A stretch of 7,356 bases of DNA from an uncultured Collinsella sp. (GCA_900549455.1 UROM01000087.1:1-7356), one strand, 5' to 3'; counted from the first letter of the stretch, positions 1-6,429 are shown. A program made the numbers and translations. Notes: generated by a model not told the origin, from the letters alone.

Positions 1-45
1 ACACTTATGCGATCGTCGGCAGCGTCAGATGTGTATAAGAGACAG
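1..45 (+). other. synthetic sequencing adapter at left end (not genomic)
   Basis: Bases 13-45 match the Illumina Nextera read-1 transposon adapter, ending in the Tn5 mosaic end AGATGTGTATAAGAGACAG at 27-45. Bases 1-12 precede the adapter and are probably index or primer sequence. The right end of the window carries the same adapter in inverse orientation, so the two ends form an artificial terminal inverted repeat. Genomic sequence starts at base 46. Any reading frame that starts here, such as the one opening at base 7, is an artefact. Confidence 0.98.
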
Positions 46-100
46 GTACTACCTCCGCGACAAGGTGGGCAAGGCTGCTCGCATCCCCGAGAAGCGCTAA
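46..100 (+). CDS. rplS: 50S ribosomal protein L19, C-terminal end (5' truncated by adapter)
   Basis: Only the last 17 codons remain, in frame from base 47 to the TAA at 98-100, reading YYLRDKVGKAARIPEKR. This matches the highly conserved basic tail of ribosomal protein L19 (family pattern YYLR-x-K-x-GKAARI-x-E-x-R). L19 sits at the 30S-50S interface of the ribosome. The rest of the gene lies to the left of the window and was lost at the tagmentation point. The call is supported by position: rplS directly precedes rnhB in many Firmicutes and related genomes, and an intrinsic terminator follows the stop, as expected for the end of an rpsP-trmD-rplS type operon. The fragment is short, so the call rests on this tail plus synteny. 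Confidence 0.88.
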
Positions 101-134
101 GAAGATCGCAGCGTCTGTCCACTCGTTTGGACAC

Positions 135-168
135 AAGGGTCACCTTCGGGTGGCCCTTCTTTTTATCT
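135..168 (+). terminator. intrinsic terminator after rplS
   Basis: A 10-base-pair stem (135-144 with 149-158, one G-T wobble) closes on a very stable TTCG tetraloop at 145-148. A T-rich tract, CTTTTTATCT, follows at 159-168. A smaller hairpin with arms TGTCCA (116-121) and TGGACA (128-133) lies just upstream. Together they form a standard Rho-independent terminator for the ribosomal-protein operon. The rnhB ribosome binding site begins only 12 bases later, so rnhB probably depends on read-through or on a promoter overlapping this element. Confidence 0.88.
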
Positions 169-193
169 GATTTGCATGCAAGGAGGGCCTGGT

Positions 194-982
194 ATGGCCA
201 ATATGACGAGCTCGGTTTCGGCATCGCAGGTTGCCGGAGAGCTGGCGAGCGCAACGTTTGAGGAGATCCCCGCCCTCGTGGAGCATTATCGCGAGGACCC
301 GCGCCAGCAGGTGATCAAGGCATGCGAGCGTGCTCTTAAGCGCCATGCCAAGGAACTTGCCGAGCGCGAGCGCGTCAATGACATGTACGAGCTTATGCAT
401 GAGCTTGGCGGCGATGGGGTGGTCGTTGGTGTCGACGAGGTGGGTCGCGGATCGGTGGCCGGTCCTTTGACGGTATGCGCTGTCTGCCTTCCTATGGAGC
501 CGCGCGTCTGGGGCATCAACGATTCCAAAAAGCTCACGCCGGCGCGCCGCGAGTTGCTCTCAGTGAAGATTGCCGAGGTGGCGACGGCGATCGGTTTTTG
601 CCATATCGCGCCTAAGGATATCGATGAGATGGGCATGGCCCGTGCTATCCGTACCGCCGTTGCGGGCGCCGTGGCCGATACGGGGCTCGAGCCCGATTGC
701 GTGCTTATGGATGGCAACCCCTTGGGCGCCGTTCCTAACGAGCGCGATGTGGTGAAGGGCGATGCCAAGATCGCCTGCATCGCCGCGGCGTCCATCATGG
801 CTAAGGTCACGCGTGACGAGATGATGGTCGAGTACGACGCCGAGTATCCCGAGTACCATCTGGCCGAGTCGAAGGGCTATGCGAGCCCCGAGCACATCGA
901 GGCCATTCGAAAACATGGACTTTGTCCACTGCATCGTGTGAGCTTTTGCGGAAACTTTCTGCAGACTGAGCGCCTTTTCTAG
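194..982 (+). CDS. rnhB: ribonuclease HII
   Basis: Cytoplasmic ribonuclease HII, which nicks the RNA strand of RNA-DNA hybrids and 5' of single ribonucleotides embedded in duplex DNA, starting ribonucleotide excision repair. The start at 194 is chosen because a perfect AAGGAGG (180-186) lies 7 bases upstream; the in-frame ATG at 176 would sit before that site. The product is 262 residues, close to the 255 of Bacillus subtilis RnhB, with a similar N-terminal domain (about 1-75) that enterobacterial forms lack. The catalytic domain opens with GVDEVGRGSVAGPL (D81 and E82), then DSKKL, MDGNPLG (D173), KGDAKI (D190), AAASIMAKVTRD and the HLAESKGYASPEH segment. D81, E82, D173 and D190 form the family's DEDD metal site and are all present. 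The gene stands between two terminators and is probably monocistronic or a read-through tail of the rplS operon. Confidence 0.96.
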   Translation: MANMTSSVSASQVAGELASATFEEIPALVEHYREDPRQQVIKACERALKRHAKELAERERVNDMYELMHELGGDGVVVGVDEVGRGSVAGPLTVCAVCLPMEPRVWGINDSKKLTPARRELLSVKIAEVATAIGFCHIAPKDIDEMGMARAIRTAVAGAVADTGLEPDCVLMDGNPLGAVPNERDVVKGDAKIACIAAASIMAKVTRDEMMVEYDAEYPEYHLAESKGYASPEHIEAIRKHGLCPLHRVSFCGNFLQTERLF

Positions 983-985
983 GTC

Positions 986-1022
986 AATTGTGGAGACAGG
1001 GACCTCTGGGGTTTTATAAACC
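986..1022. repeat. possible REP-like dispersed repeat remnant (tentative)
   Basis: The bases after the rnhB stop do not look coding. They contain TGTGGAGACAGGGACC (990-1005), which resembles one arm of the GGAGACAGGGAC-type dispersed repeats that I recall from clostridial and related genomes, sometimes linked to REP-associated transposases. A short palindrome, GGTTT-TAT-AAACC, follows at 1010-1022, and AGGTC (981-985) can pair with GACCT (1001-1005). No second copy occurs in this window, so its repetitive nature cannot be shown here. The stretch may equally be ordinary 3' untranslated sequence. Confidence 0.2.
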
Positions 1023-1031
1023 TGCTGGTAG

Positions 1032-1073
1032 CGGGCCGTATGCAACACCATTGTTGCGTACGGCCCGTTTTTT
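1032..1073 (+). terminator. strong intrinsic terminator after rnhB
   Basis: A 16-base-pair hairpin (1032-1047 with 1052-1067, one G-T wobble) with a CCAT loop at 1048-1051 is followed directly by six Ts at 1068-1073. This is a textbook Rho-independent terminator for + strand transcription. It separates rnhB from the downstream yraN-comM-dprA-trmFO-xerC run, so that run needs its own promoter in the roughly 100 bases that follow. Confidence 0.93.
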
Positions 1074-1080
1074 GACGGCA

Positions 1081-1102
1081 TTTGGTCAGCTTTTGGTTAG
1101 CT
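1081..1102. repeat. tandem 11-base direct repeat upstream of yraN
   Basis: TTTGGTCAGCT (1081-1091) is followed without a gap by TTTGGTTAGCT (1092-1102), two copies differing at one base. The 11-base period is close to one helical turn, so both copies face the same side of the DNA, as is common for paired regulator sites. The repeat lies between the rnhB terminator and the yraN start, where the operon promoter should be. The repeat itself is certain; a regulatory role is inference. Confidence 0.45.
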
Positions 1103-1125
1103 TCCGGTACTTACCCGCATGAAAG

Positions 1126-1146
1126 GTGCCCTCATCATCGGGGCAC
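1126..1146 (+). promoter_or_regulatory. small hairpin in the yraN leader
   Basis: GTGCCC (1126-1131) can pair with GGGCAC (1141-1146) around a 9-base loop. It ends 14 bases before the yraN Shine-Dalgarno sequence (AAGGAG at 1161-1166). No T tract follows, so it is not a terminator. It could be a 5' leader stem; no known riboswitch class is recognisable. Confidence 0.3.
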
Positions 1147-1171
1147 TGCAGTGTGCGGGAAAGGAGACCCC

Positions 1172-1657
1172 ATGAGTGCCGCAAGCAAAAAGAGCAAGAC
1201 ACAGCAGCTCAAGGAGCGTTGGGAAAACGGCGAGCTCGACTGCGGGGCGATGACGCTCGAGTTTATCAAGGGACTCAGTCCCCGCGAGCTGGGCATGCTG
1301 GGCGAGCTGATCACCATCGACTACTTTAACGAGCGCGGCTACACCTTGCTGGAGCAGGGTTATCGTTGCACCGAGGGCGAGGCTGATCTGGTGCTGCTCG
1401 ATGAGCTCGACGATGTCGTGGTGATGGCCGAGGTCAAGACCAGACGCGTCGTACTGGATTGCAACACGCGGGTCTTTCCCGAGGAGGCCGTGGACGCCCA
1501 AAAGCAACGCCGCTACCGCCGCATCGCAAGCTGCTATCTTATGGAGCATTATCCGCTCAAGGCGATCCGCTTCGATGCCGTGGGTGTCACCATTCGCGGC
1601 GGGCATATCGCCGAGATCGAGCATCAGTACAACGCGTTCGATTGGCAGGTGTCGTGA
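1172..1657 (+). CDS. YraN/UPF0102 family endonuclease-like protein
   Basis: Member of the UPF0102 (YraN; YlqH-like locus position) family, which adopts a restriction-endonuclease-like fold; its cellular role is poorly defined and a link to recombination or DNA repair is inferred from fold and neighbours. The ATG at 1172 is chosen because AAGGAG (1161-1166) lies 5 bases upstream; longer in-frame starts such as 1082 lack such a site. The product is 161 residues, longer than the usual 115-130, because of a lysine-rich, charged N-terminal stretch of about 40 residues. The conserved core follows: GELITIDYFNERGY (from G44), then YRCTEGEADLVLLD (E70, D72), then MAEVKTR (E87, K89). The order E...GExD...ExK matches the PD-(D/E)xK arrangement expected for a metal-dependent nuclease. 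The TGA stop overlaps the comM ATG by one base. First gene of the proposed operon. Confidence 0.88.
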   Translation: MSAASKKSKTQQLKERWENGELDCGAMTLEFIKGLSPRELGMLGELITIDYFNERGYTLLEQGYRCTEGEADLVLLDELDDVVVMAEVKTRRVVLDCNTRVFPEEAVDAQKQRRYRRIASCYLMEHYPLKAIRFDAVGVTIRGGHIAEIEHQYNAFDWQVS

Positions 1658-3180
1658 TGGCGTTCGAGACGTTTGCCGTTCACGCGGCCTGCATCCGCGG
1701 CGTCGAGGCGATTCACGTCACGGTCGAGGTCTCGCTTGCCGGCGGCGTTCCGGGCATCCAGATGCTCGGCATCCCGAGTATGGAGGTGATGGAGTCACGT
1801 GGTCGTATTCGCTGTGCGATGCGCTCCGCCGGGTTCGAGATCCCGCGCTCGGGCATTACGGTCAATCTGGCGCCCGGCGATATTCGCAAGACCGGTAGCG
1901 GCTTTGATCTGCCCATCGCCATCGCGGTCCTAGCGGCCGATGGTCAGATTCCCCGCGACAACCTCGATCGCTGCCTTATCGCCGGCGAGCTCGGCTTGGA
2001 CGGTACGGTGCTTCCTGTCAAAGGCGAGGTGGCGTTTCAGCTATTGGCTCGCGACATGGGGCTGTCTTTTATCGCCGGTAGGTCCGACCAGCATGTGCCA
2101 CTCGCGGGCGTGGATTGCGGCTTTATCGCGCATCTGTCTCAGCTTGCTCACGGCATGGGCGATGCCGCACGGCACTACTTGGATTCCGAGGGTGTCGAGG
2201 CGACCTTTGAGCCCGAGCTCGACTATGCAGACGTGCTGGGGCAGGAAGTCGCTAAACGCGGCATGGCGCTTGCGGCGGCAGGAGAACTCGGCTTGCTCAT
2301 GATCGGGTCTCCGGGATCGGGCAAGACGATGCTCGCACGCCGTATGACCGGCATCCTGCCCGAGCTTTCCGTTGAGGATCAGCAGGAGGCACTGTGCATC
2401 CATTCGGTTTTGGGTGAGAACATTGATGGCTTGTTGGCGGGGCACCGCCCCTTCCGCAGTCCCCATCACAGTATTTCAACGGCGGGCCTCATTGGCGGCG
2501 GGCGCCCGGTGCATCCGGGTGAGATCAGCCTGGCTCATGGCGGTGTGCTCTTTTTGGACGAGCTTGCCGAGTTTCCCACCGGTGTGCTGCAGACACTGCG
2601 TCAGCCCATCGAACGCGGCTACGTCAGGATCGTACGCGTCGACGGGGCTTTTACCTTCCCGTCGCGCTTTCAGCTGCTGGCTGCGAGCAATCCCTGCCCC
2701 TGCGGCTTTTTGGGCGATCGCGAGGTACCGTGTCGCTGCTCGGCGGCGATGGTCGAGCGCTATCGGTCTAAACTGCGCGGTCCCTTGGCCGACCGTATCG
2801 ACATGATGATCGATGTGACCCGTCCCGACCCTCAAGTGATTATCGAGGGTGCGGAGGGTATGTCGTCGGCCGAGTTACGTGACTACGTTGTGCGCGGTCG
2901 TGCCTTTCGCGCCTGGCGCGAGTCCCGTATGGACGATGCGGATGCCGAGGCCGAGGATGACGAGACGCGGTCCATTGACGGCGTCGTTTCGACCTTCGAG
3001 CTCGATGATGCTGCCGAGAAATGCGTACTCGGCCTATCCAAACGCACGCATCTCACGGGCCGCGGCATCGTACGCCTGGTGCGTATCGCGCGTACAATCG
3101 CTGACGTCGCCGAGAGCGAGCAAGTGACGCAGGACCACGTGCTCGAGGCGGCGATGTACCAGGGAAGGAGGGACCAATGA
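1657..3180 (+). CDS. comM: ComM/YifB family AAA+ ATPase (Mg-chelatase-like, competence helicase)
   Basis: Cytoplasmic AAA+ protein of the YifB/ComM family. In naturally transformable bacteria ComM is a hexameric helicase that drives branch migration when imported single-stranded DNA is integrated. The 507-residue length matches the family. An N-terminal Lon-protease-like domain (about 1-170; TVNLAPGDIRKTGSGFDLPI region) precedes the AAA+ module: Walker A GSPGSGKT (217-224, K223), the family signature HRPFRSPHHSISTAGLIGGG (from H263), Walker B GVLFLDE (296-302, D301 and E302) and the cysteine-bearing NPCPCG (345-350) with a nearby PCRC. The C-terminal Mg-chelatase domain (from about 400) includes LSKRTHLTGRGIVRLVRIARTIAD and holds an acidic insert (DDADAEAEDDE). 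The ATG at 1657 overlaps the yraN stop; the GTG at 1654 is an alternative. The ribosome binding site is weak, so translation is probably coupled to yraN. Its last four bases, ATGA, overlap dprA. Confidence 0.95.
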   Translation: MAFETFAVHAACIRGVEAIHVTVEVSLAGGVPGIQMLGIPSMEVMESRGRIRCAMRSAGFEIPRSGITVNLAPGDIRKTGSGFDLPIAIAVLAADGQIPRDNLDRCLIAGELGLDGTVLPVKGEVAFQLLARDMGLSFIAGRSDQHVPLAGVDCGFIAHLSQLAHGMGDAARHYLDSEGVEATFEPELDYADVLGQEVAKRGMALAAAGELGLLMIGSPGSGKTMLARRMTGILPELSVEDQQEALCIHSVLGENIDGLLAGHRPFRSPHHSISTAGLIGGGRPVHPGEISLAHGGVLFLDELAEFPTGVLQTLRQPIERGYVRIVRVDGAFTFPSRFQLLAASNPCPCGFLGDREVPCRCSAAMVERYRSKLRGPLADRIDMMIDVTRPDPQVIIEGAEGMSSAELRDYVVRGRAFRAWRESRMDDADAEAEDDETRSIDGVVSTFELDDAAEKCVLGLSKRTHLTGRGIVRLVRIARTIADVAESEQVTQDHVLEAAMYQGRRDQ

Positions 3181-4112
3181 TGGCCGAGGGGACCTTTGAG
3201 CTGCATCCAGGCGATGCGTTGTATCCCGAGACCGTTTTGGATCTTTCTGATATACCCCAGACGCTTTATGTGCGCGGCGACCCGGAGGTGCTCTCGACGC
3301 CGGCGCTCTCTATCATCGGTGCGCGCAAGGCTTCTCCCTACGGTCTTGCCGTTGCGGAGCTTGCAGCCAAGGTTGCCGTGGAAGCGGGGGTGACGGTGGT
3401 CTCCGGCGGTGCGGTCGGTTGCGACCAGGCGTCGGGTTGGGCCGCGGTCAATGCCGGTGGTAAACATGTCATGGTGTTGGGGACAGGCGCCGATGTAGTC
3501 TACCCGCGCTCGAGCGCGGGCCTTATCGTGCGCACGCTCGATACGGGCGGCGCAGTCGTGTCCATGTCGCCTTGGGGTATGGGGCCGCGTAAGTTTGCCT
3601 TTCCGCGGCGCAATCGCGTGATCGCAGCGCTGTCGCAGGCGCTCTTTGTGTCGGAGGCCGGCATGCCATCTGGGACGTTTTCTACTGCCGAGACCGCCAT
3701 GGACTTGGGGCGCGAGCTGCTTGCCGTGCCGGGTTCGATTTTGTCTCCCGAGTCGCGCGGTACCAACTATCTTATCGCCAACGGCGCCTGCTGCATTGTC
3801 GACGAGGAGTCCATCGAGATGGCTATCTCTCGCATATACGGCACCCTGCGCTACTCGCGCCCTGATGCGCCCGGTATCGCCGACCTGGATGCCACGCAGC
3901 AGGTCGTGATGCATGCCCTCATTGCCTCGCCGCTCAAGGTCGATGATATCGCCGCGCTCGTCTCCCTCGATGCCGTCGGCGTACTCAAGCTCCTGGGTTC
4001 GCTCGAGCTTGAGGGCCTCATCGAGCGCATGATGGATGGAAGGTATGCGCCCTCCAAGTTTGCCCTTCACGCCCAGACGCCCTTCGGTCACAATGGAAAA
4101 CGTGTCAATTAG
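3177..4112 (+). CDS. dprA: DNA-processing protein DprA (Smf)
   Basis: DprA binds incoming single-stranded DNA during natural transformation, protects it and loads RecA; many non-competent bacteria also keep it. The 311-residue product has a short N-terminal part (LYVRGDP at 30-36), a Rossmann-like core (about 43-215) and a C-terminal winged-helix domain (about 240-300, ATQQVVMHAL to YAPS). Core hallmarks seen are IIGARKASPYG (46-56), VVSGGAVGCD (74-83), VLGTGADVVYP (100-110), FAFPRRNRVIAALS (140-153) and SGTFSTAETA (from 165). Several usual residues differ: the family's SG-x-A-x-GID-xx-AH reads SGGAVGCDQASG (His replaced by G87), and the usual SE-x-P reads SMSP (129-132). GGAGG at 3167-3171 lies 5 bases before the ATG at 3177 and 8 before the ATG at 3180; either start is possible. 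The 3177 start overlaps the comM stop as ATGA, indicating coupled translation. Confidence 0.94.
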   Translation: MMAEGTFELHPGDALYPETVLDLSDIPQTLYVRGDPEVLSTPALSIIGARKASPYGLAVAELAAKVAVEAGVTVVSGGAVGCDQASGWAAVNAGGKHVMVLGTGADVVYPRSSAGLIVRTLDTGGAVVSMSPWGMGPRKFAFPRRNRVIAALSQALFVSEAGMPSGTFSTAETAMDLGRELLAVPGSILSPESRGTNYLIANGACCIVDEESIEMAISRIYGTLRYSRPDAPGIADLDATQQVVMHALIASPLKVDDIAALVSLDAVGVLKLLGSLELEGLIERMMDGRYAPSKFALHAQTPFGHNGKRVN

Positions 4113-4126
4113 AAAGGTGTTTGCAG

Positions 4127-5464
4127 ATGCTGTTTGATCAGGTGACGGTTATCGGTGGCGGTCTGGCGGGATCGGAATGTGCGATTCAGCTGGCAGATCG
4201 CGGGTTCGCCGTAAAGCTGTGCGAGATGCGCCCGCAAGTAAGCTCTCCTGCCCACCATACCGATCACTTGGCGGAGCTCGTCTGCTCCAATTCGTTTAAG
4301 TCGACCCGCCCCGATTCCGCCGCCGGTCTGCTGAAGGCCGAGCTCGAGCGCATGGGCTCGGTGCTGCTCGACTGCGCTCATCGCGCCGCCGTTCCCGCTG
4401 GCGGCGCCCTGGCGGTCGACCGTGTTACATTCTCCGAGCTCGTCGAGGCCGAGGTTGCCGCCCGCCCCAATATCGAGGTCGTCCACGGTGAGGTCACCCA
4501 GATTCCCGAGGGCCATGTGGTTATCGCCGCGGGCCCCTTGTGCTCGCCGGCATTGAGCGAGGAGGTCATGAAGCTTGTCGGTGGTGACGCCCTGGCGTTC
4601 TTTGACGCGGCCGCCCCGATTGTCGATGCCTCGACGCTCGATATGGACGTGCTGTTCTCGCAGTCGCGCTACGAGGAGCAGGGGAGTGGCGACTATCTCA
4701 ATGCCCCGCTCAACAAGGAAGAGTACGAGGCCTTTATCGAGGCGCTCACCACGGCCGATCGCGTGGTGCTCAAGGATTTTGAGGGCGGGGACCTGTTTCA
4801 GGCCTGCCAGCCTGCCGAGGAGGTTGCGCGCACGGGCAAGGATGCCATCCGTTTTGGTGCCATGAAGCCCGTCGGGCTCACCGACCCGCGCACCGGTCGC
4901 CGTCCCTGGGCGGCGATCCAGCTGCGCGCCGAGAACAAGGAGAAGACGGCCTATAACCTGGTTGGCTTCCAGACCAACCTGACCTTCGGCGAACAGAAGC
5001 GCGTCTTTCGTATGGTTCCCGGACTGGAGAACGCCGAGTTCTTCCGCTACGGCGTCATGCACCGCAACACCTTTGTCGATGCGCCGCACGTGCTCGATGG
5101 CACCTTTGCCGTGCCCGGCACGAGCGTGCGCCTTGCCGGCCAGATTACCGGCACCGAGGGGTACATGGAAGCCGTGGCGACGGGTCTGCTCGCCGCGCTC
5201 AACACCTATGCCGAGGCTGTCGAGGCTGCTCCCGTCGAGCTGCCGCGCGTGGGCGCCCTGGGCGCGCTCGTGGGGTATGCGACCGACCCGGCTACGGTGG
5301 GCTACCAGCCCATGCACGTTAACTTTGGCCTCGTACCGCCGCTCGAGGACGGTAAGCGTCGCAGCAAGCGCGATCGTTATCAGGCCTACGCGGATCGCGC
5401 CCTTAAGGCCCTGGATGCCTATCTGGAATCGCGCTCCGATCTGTTTGGAGGCGAGAGGTCATAG
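4127..5464 (+). CDS. trmFO: tRNA (uracil-54-C5)-methyltransferase, folate/FAD-dependent (TrmFO)
   Basis: TrmFO methylates U54 in the T-loop of tRNA using methylenetetrahydrofolate as carbon donor and FADH2 as reductant, in place of the SAM-dependent TrmA. The start at 4127 gives 445 residues (B. subtilis about 435) and has AAAGGTG (4113-4119) 7 bases upstream; the TTG at 4121 would sit too close to that site. The N-terminus holds the FAD-binding VTVIGGGLAGSE (6-17), then CEMRP (32-36) and AELVCSNSFKS (49-59), whose C53 matches Cys53 of the B. subtilis enzyme. The catalytic cysteine region DLFQACQPAEE places C227 opposite B. subtilis Cys226. Later family blocks are YNLVGFQTNLTFGEQKRVF, GQITGTEGYMEA and PMHVNFGLVPPL. 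It follows dprA by 14 bases and overlaps the xerC frame, so it appears to be an internal operon gene. Confidence 0.97.
   Translation: MLFDQVTVIGGGLAGSECAIQLADRGFAVKLCEMRPQVSSPAHHTDHLAELVCSNSFKSTRPDSAAGLLKAELERMGSVLLDCAHRAAVPAGGALAVDRVTFSELVEAEVAARPNIEVVHGEVTQIPEGHVVIAAGPLCSPALSEEVMKLVGGDALAFFDAAAPIVDASTLDMDVLFSQSRYEEQGSGDYLNAPLNKEEYEAFIEALTTADRVVLKDFEGGDLFQACQPAEEVARTGKDAIRFGAMKPVGLTDPRTGRRPWAAIQLRAENKEKTAYNLVGFQTNLTFGEQKRVFRMVPGLENAEFFRYGVMHRNTFVDAPHVLDGTFAVPGTSVRLAGQITGTEGYMEAVATGLLAALNTYAEAVEAAPVELPRVGALGALVGYATDPATVGYQPMHVNFGLVPPLEDGKRRSKRDRYQAYADRALKALDAYLESRSDLFGGERS
5447..5464 (+). promoter_or_regulatory. xerC ribosome binding site and ATA/TAG stop-start overlap
   Basis: GGAGG at 5447-5451, inside the end of trmFO, is followed after 9 bases by ATA (5461-5463). 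The trmFO stop TAG occupies 5462-5464, so the two share ATAG, the same geometry as the ATGA overlap between comM and dprA. This suggests termination-reinitiation coupling at a rare start codon. A base error at this point could also have hidden a normal start: a GTG one codon earlier would need only a C-to-G change at 5460. Confidence 0.5.
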
Positions 5465-6381
5465 CCTTTGACCTGTACGATGCCGTTGACTCGTTCATTG
5501 CCTACATTGCACGTGTCGAAGGGCTCGCCCCCAATACGGTAACCGCCTACGCCTCGCGACTCGAGCGCTTCGCCGCGTGGTGCGAACGTGAGGACGTCGA
5601 CGCTCGCGCCGCCGACGTAAGGACCGTTCGTTCCTATTTGGCCGAGCTGTCGGGTGGCCAAGTGGCGGCTCGGACCCTTGCGGCACACCTGTCTGCCATT
5701 CGCTCGCTCTATCGGTGGATGGCTGCCGAGGGAATCGTTGAGGGCGATGCGGTCTCGGCGATATCCTCTCCCAAACTGCCGCGCGATCTTCCCGGTGTGC
5801 TGACGACCCGGCAAGTCGAGTCATTGCTCAAGACCCCCGATACCTCGGCGCCTGCGGGGCTGCGCGATGCGGCGATGCTCGAGCTGCTTTATGCCTCGGG
5901 TGCCCGCATCTCAGAGCTTGCGGCGCTCAATGTGGAATCCATCTCATGGTCCGAGCGAACGCTGCGACTTTGGGGCAAGGGGAGCAAAGAGCGTATCGTA
6001 CCCCTGTATCGGCGCGCTCTCGAGGCGACCCGTCACTATATTGAGGAGGGGAGGCCACAGCTCCTTGCACAGGCAAAGCGCGGCGACGGTGCAAACGGCG
6101 TGCATCCGCTGTTTATCTCGGCGCGCGGAAACCGTATGAGTGCCGCCATGCTCAGGAGGCGGTTCCATATGCTTGCGGCACTTGCCGGCATTCCTGCCGA
6201 CATCGCCCCTCATGCGATGCGCCATACCTTTGCGACCGACCTGCTCGAAGGCGGCGCGGATCTGCGCTCGGTTCAGGAGCTGCTGGGGCATGCGAGTTTG
6301 TCCACGACGCAGATCTATACGCATCTCACTCCCGAACGCCTCAAGCGTGCCGTGAGTCAGGCACATCCCCGCGGCGAGTAG
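5461..6381 (+). CDS. xerC: tyrosine recombinase XerC/CodV, apparent ATA start
   Basis: Site-specific tyrosine recombinase that resolves chromosome dimers at dif with a partner (XerD). The N-terminal core-binding domain (about 1-90, AVDSFIAYIARVEGLAPNTV) precedes a catalytic domain with all active-site residues: R149 (ASGARISEL), K173 (GKGSK), H251 and R254 (HAMRHTF), H277 (LLGHASLS) and nucleophile Y286 (IYTHL). R-to-K, H-to-H and H-to-Y spacings (24, 26, 9) equal those of E. coli XerD (R148, K172, H244, H270, Y279). XerC rather than XerD is inferred from position after trmFO, as for B. subtilis codV. The frame is open from 5407 but holds no ATG, GTG or TTG before the TTG at 5638, which would delete about 59 residues of the core-binding domain. 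ATA at 5461 has GGAGG (5447-5451) 9 bases upstream and overlaps the trmFO stop as ATAG; it gives 306 residues, close to XerD's 298. The exact start is unproven. Confidence 0.9.
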   Translation: MAFDLYDAVDSFIAYIARVEGLAPNTVTAYASRLERFAAWCEREDVDARAADVRTVRSYLAELSGGQVAARTLAAHLSAIRSLYRWMAAEGIVEGDAVSAISSPKLPRDLPGVLTTRQVESLLKTPDTSAPAGLRDAAMLELLYASGARISELAALNVESISWSERTLRLWGKGSKERIVPLYRRALEATRHYIEEGRPQLLAQAKRGDGANGVHPLFISARGNRMSAAMLRRRFHMLAALAGIPADIAPHAMRHTFATDLLEGGADLRSVQELLGHASLSTTQIYTHLTPERLKRAVSQAHPRGE

Positions 6382-6403
6382 GAGAAGGGCCTCCCGCGCC
6401 GCG
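6370..6403 (+). terminator. weak hairpin at the end of xerC, possible terminator
   Basis: CGCGGCG (6370-6376) can pair with CGCCGCG (6397-6403), and inside it GGAG (6381-6384) with CTCC (6391-6394), giving an interrupted stem spanning the xerC stop codon. No T tract follows directly; the nearest run is TTTT at 6417-6420. It may contribute to 3' end formation, but it is not a convincing intrinsic terminator, so some operon transcripts may read into rpsB. Confidence 0.3.
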
Positions 6404-6429
6404 CCAAGGTGTGTGGTTTTGATTGCGGG

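Noticed and set aside
7..261. An 84-residue open frame starting MRSSAASDVYKRQ
   Set aside because: Its first 13 residues are translated from the adapter, and it runs out of frame through the rplS tail, the terminator and the rnhB start.
1072..1100. Promoter with -35 TTGACG at 1072-1077
   Set aside because: It overlaps the terminator T tract and the sequence 16-18 bases downstream (around GGTTAG) is a poor -10.
1082..1171. Upstream extension of yraN to 1082
   Set aside because: The added 30 residues cover the tandem repeat and leader hairpin, and the good Shine-Dalgarno points to 1172.
4121..4126. TTG at 4121 as the trmFO start
   Set aside because: It sits 1 base from the Shine-Dalgarno sequence; the ATG at 4127 has proper spacing and places C53 as in B. 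subtilis TrmFO.
2883..5317. Two long antisense open frames of 402 codons each opposite comM/dprA and trmFO
   Set aside because: They lie wholly opposite well-recognised genes, show no family motifs and follow from the GC-rich codon pattern of the + strand.
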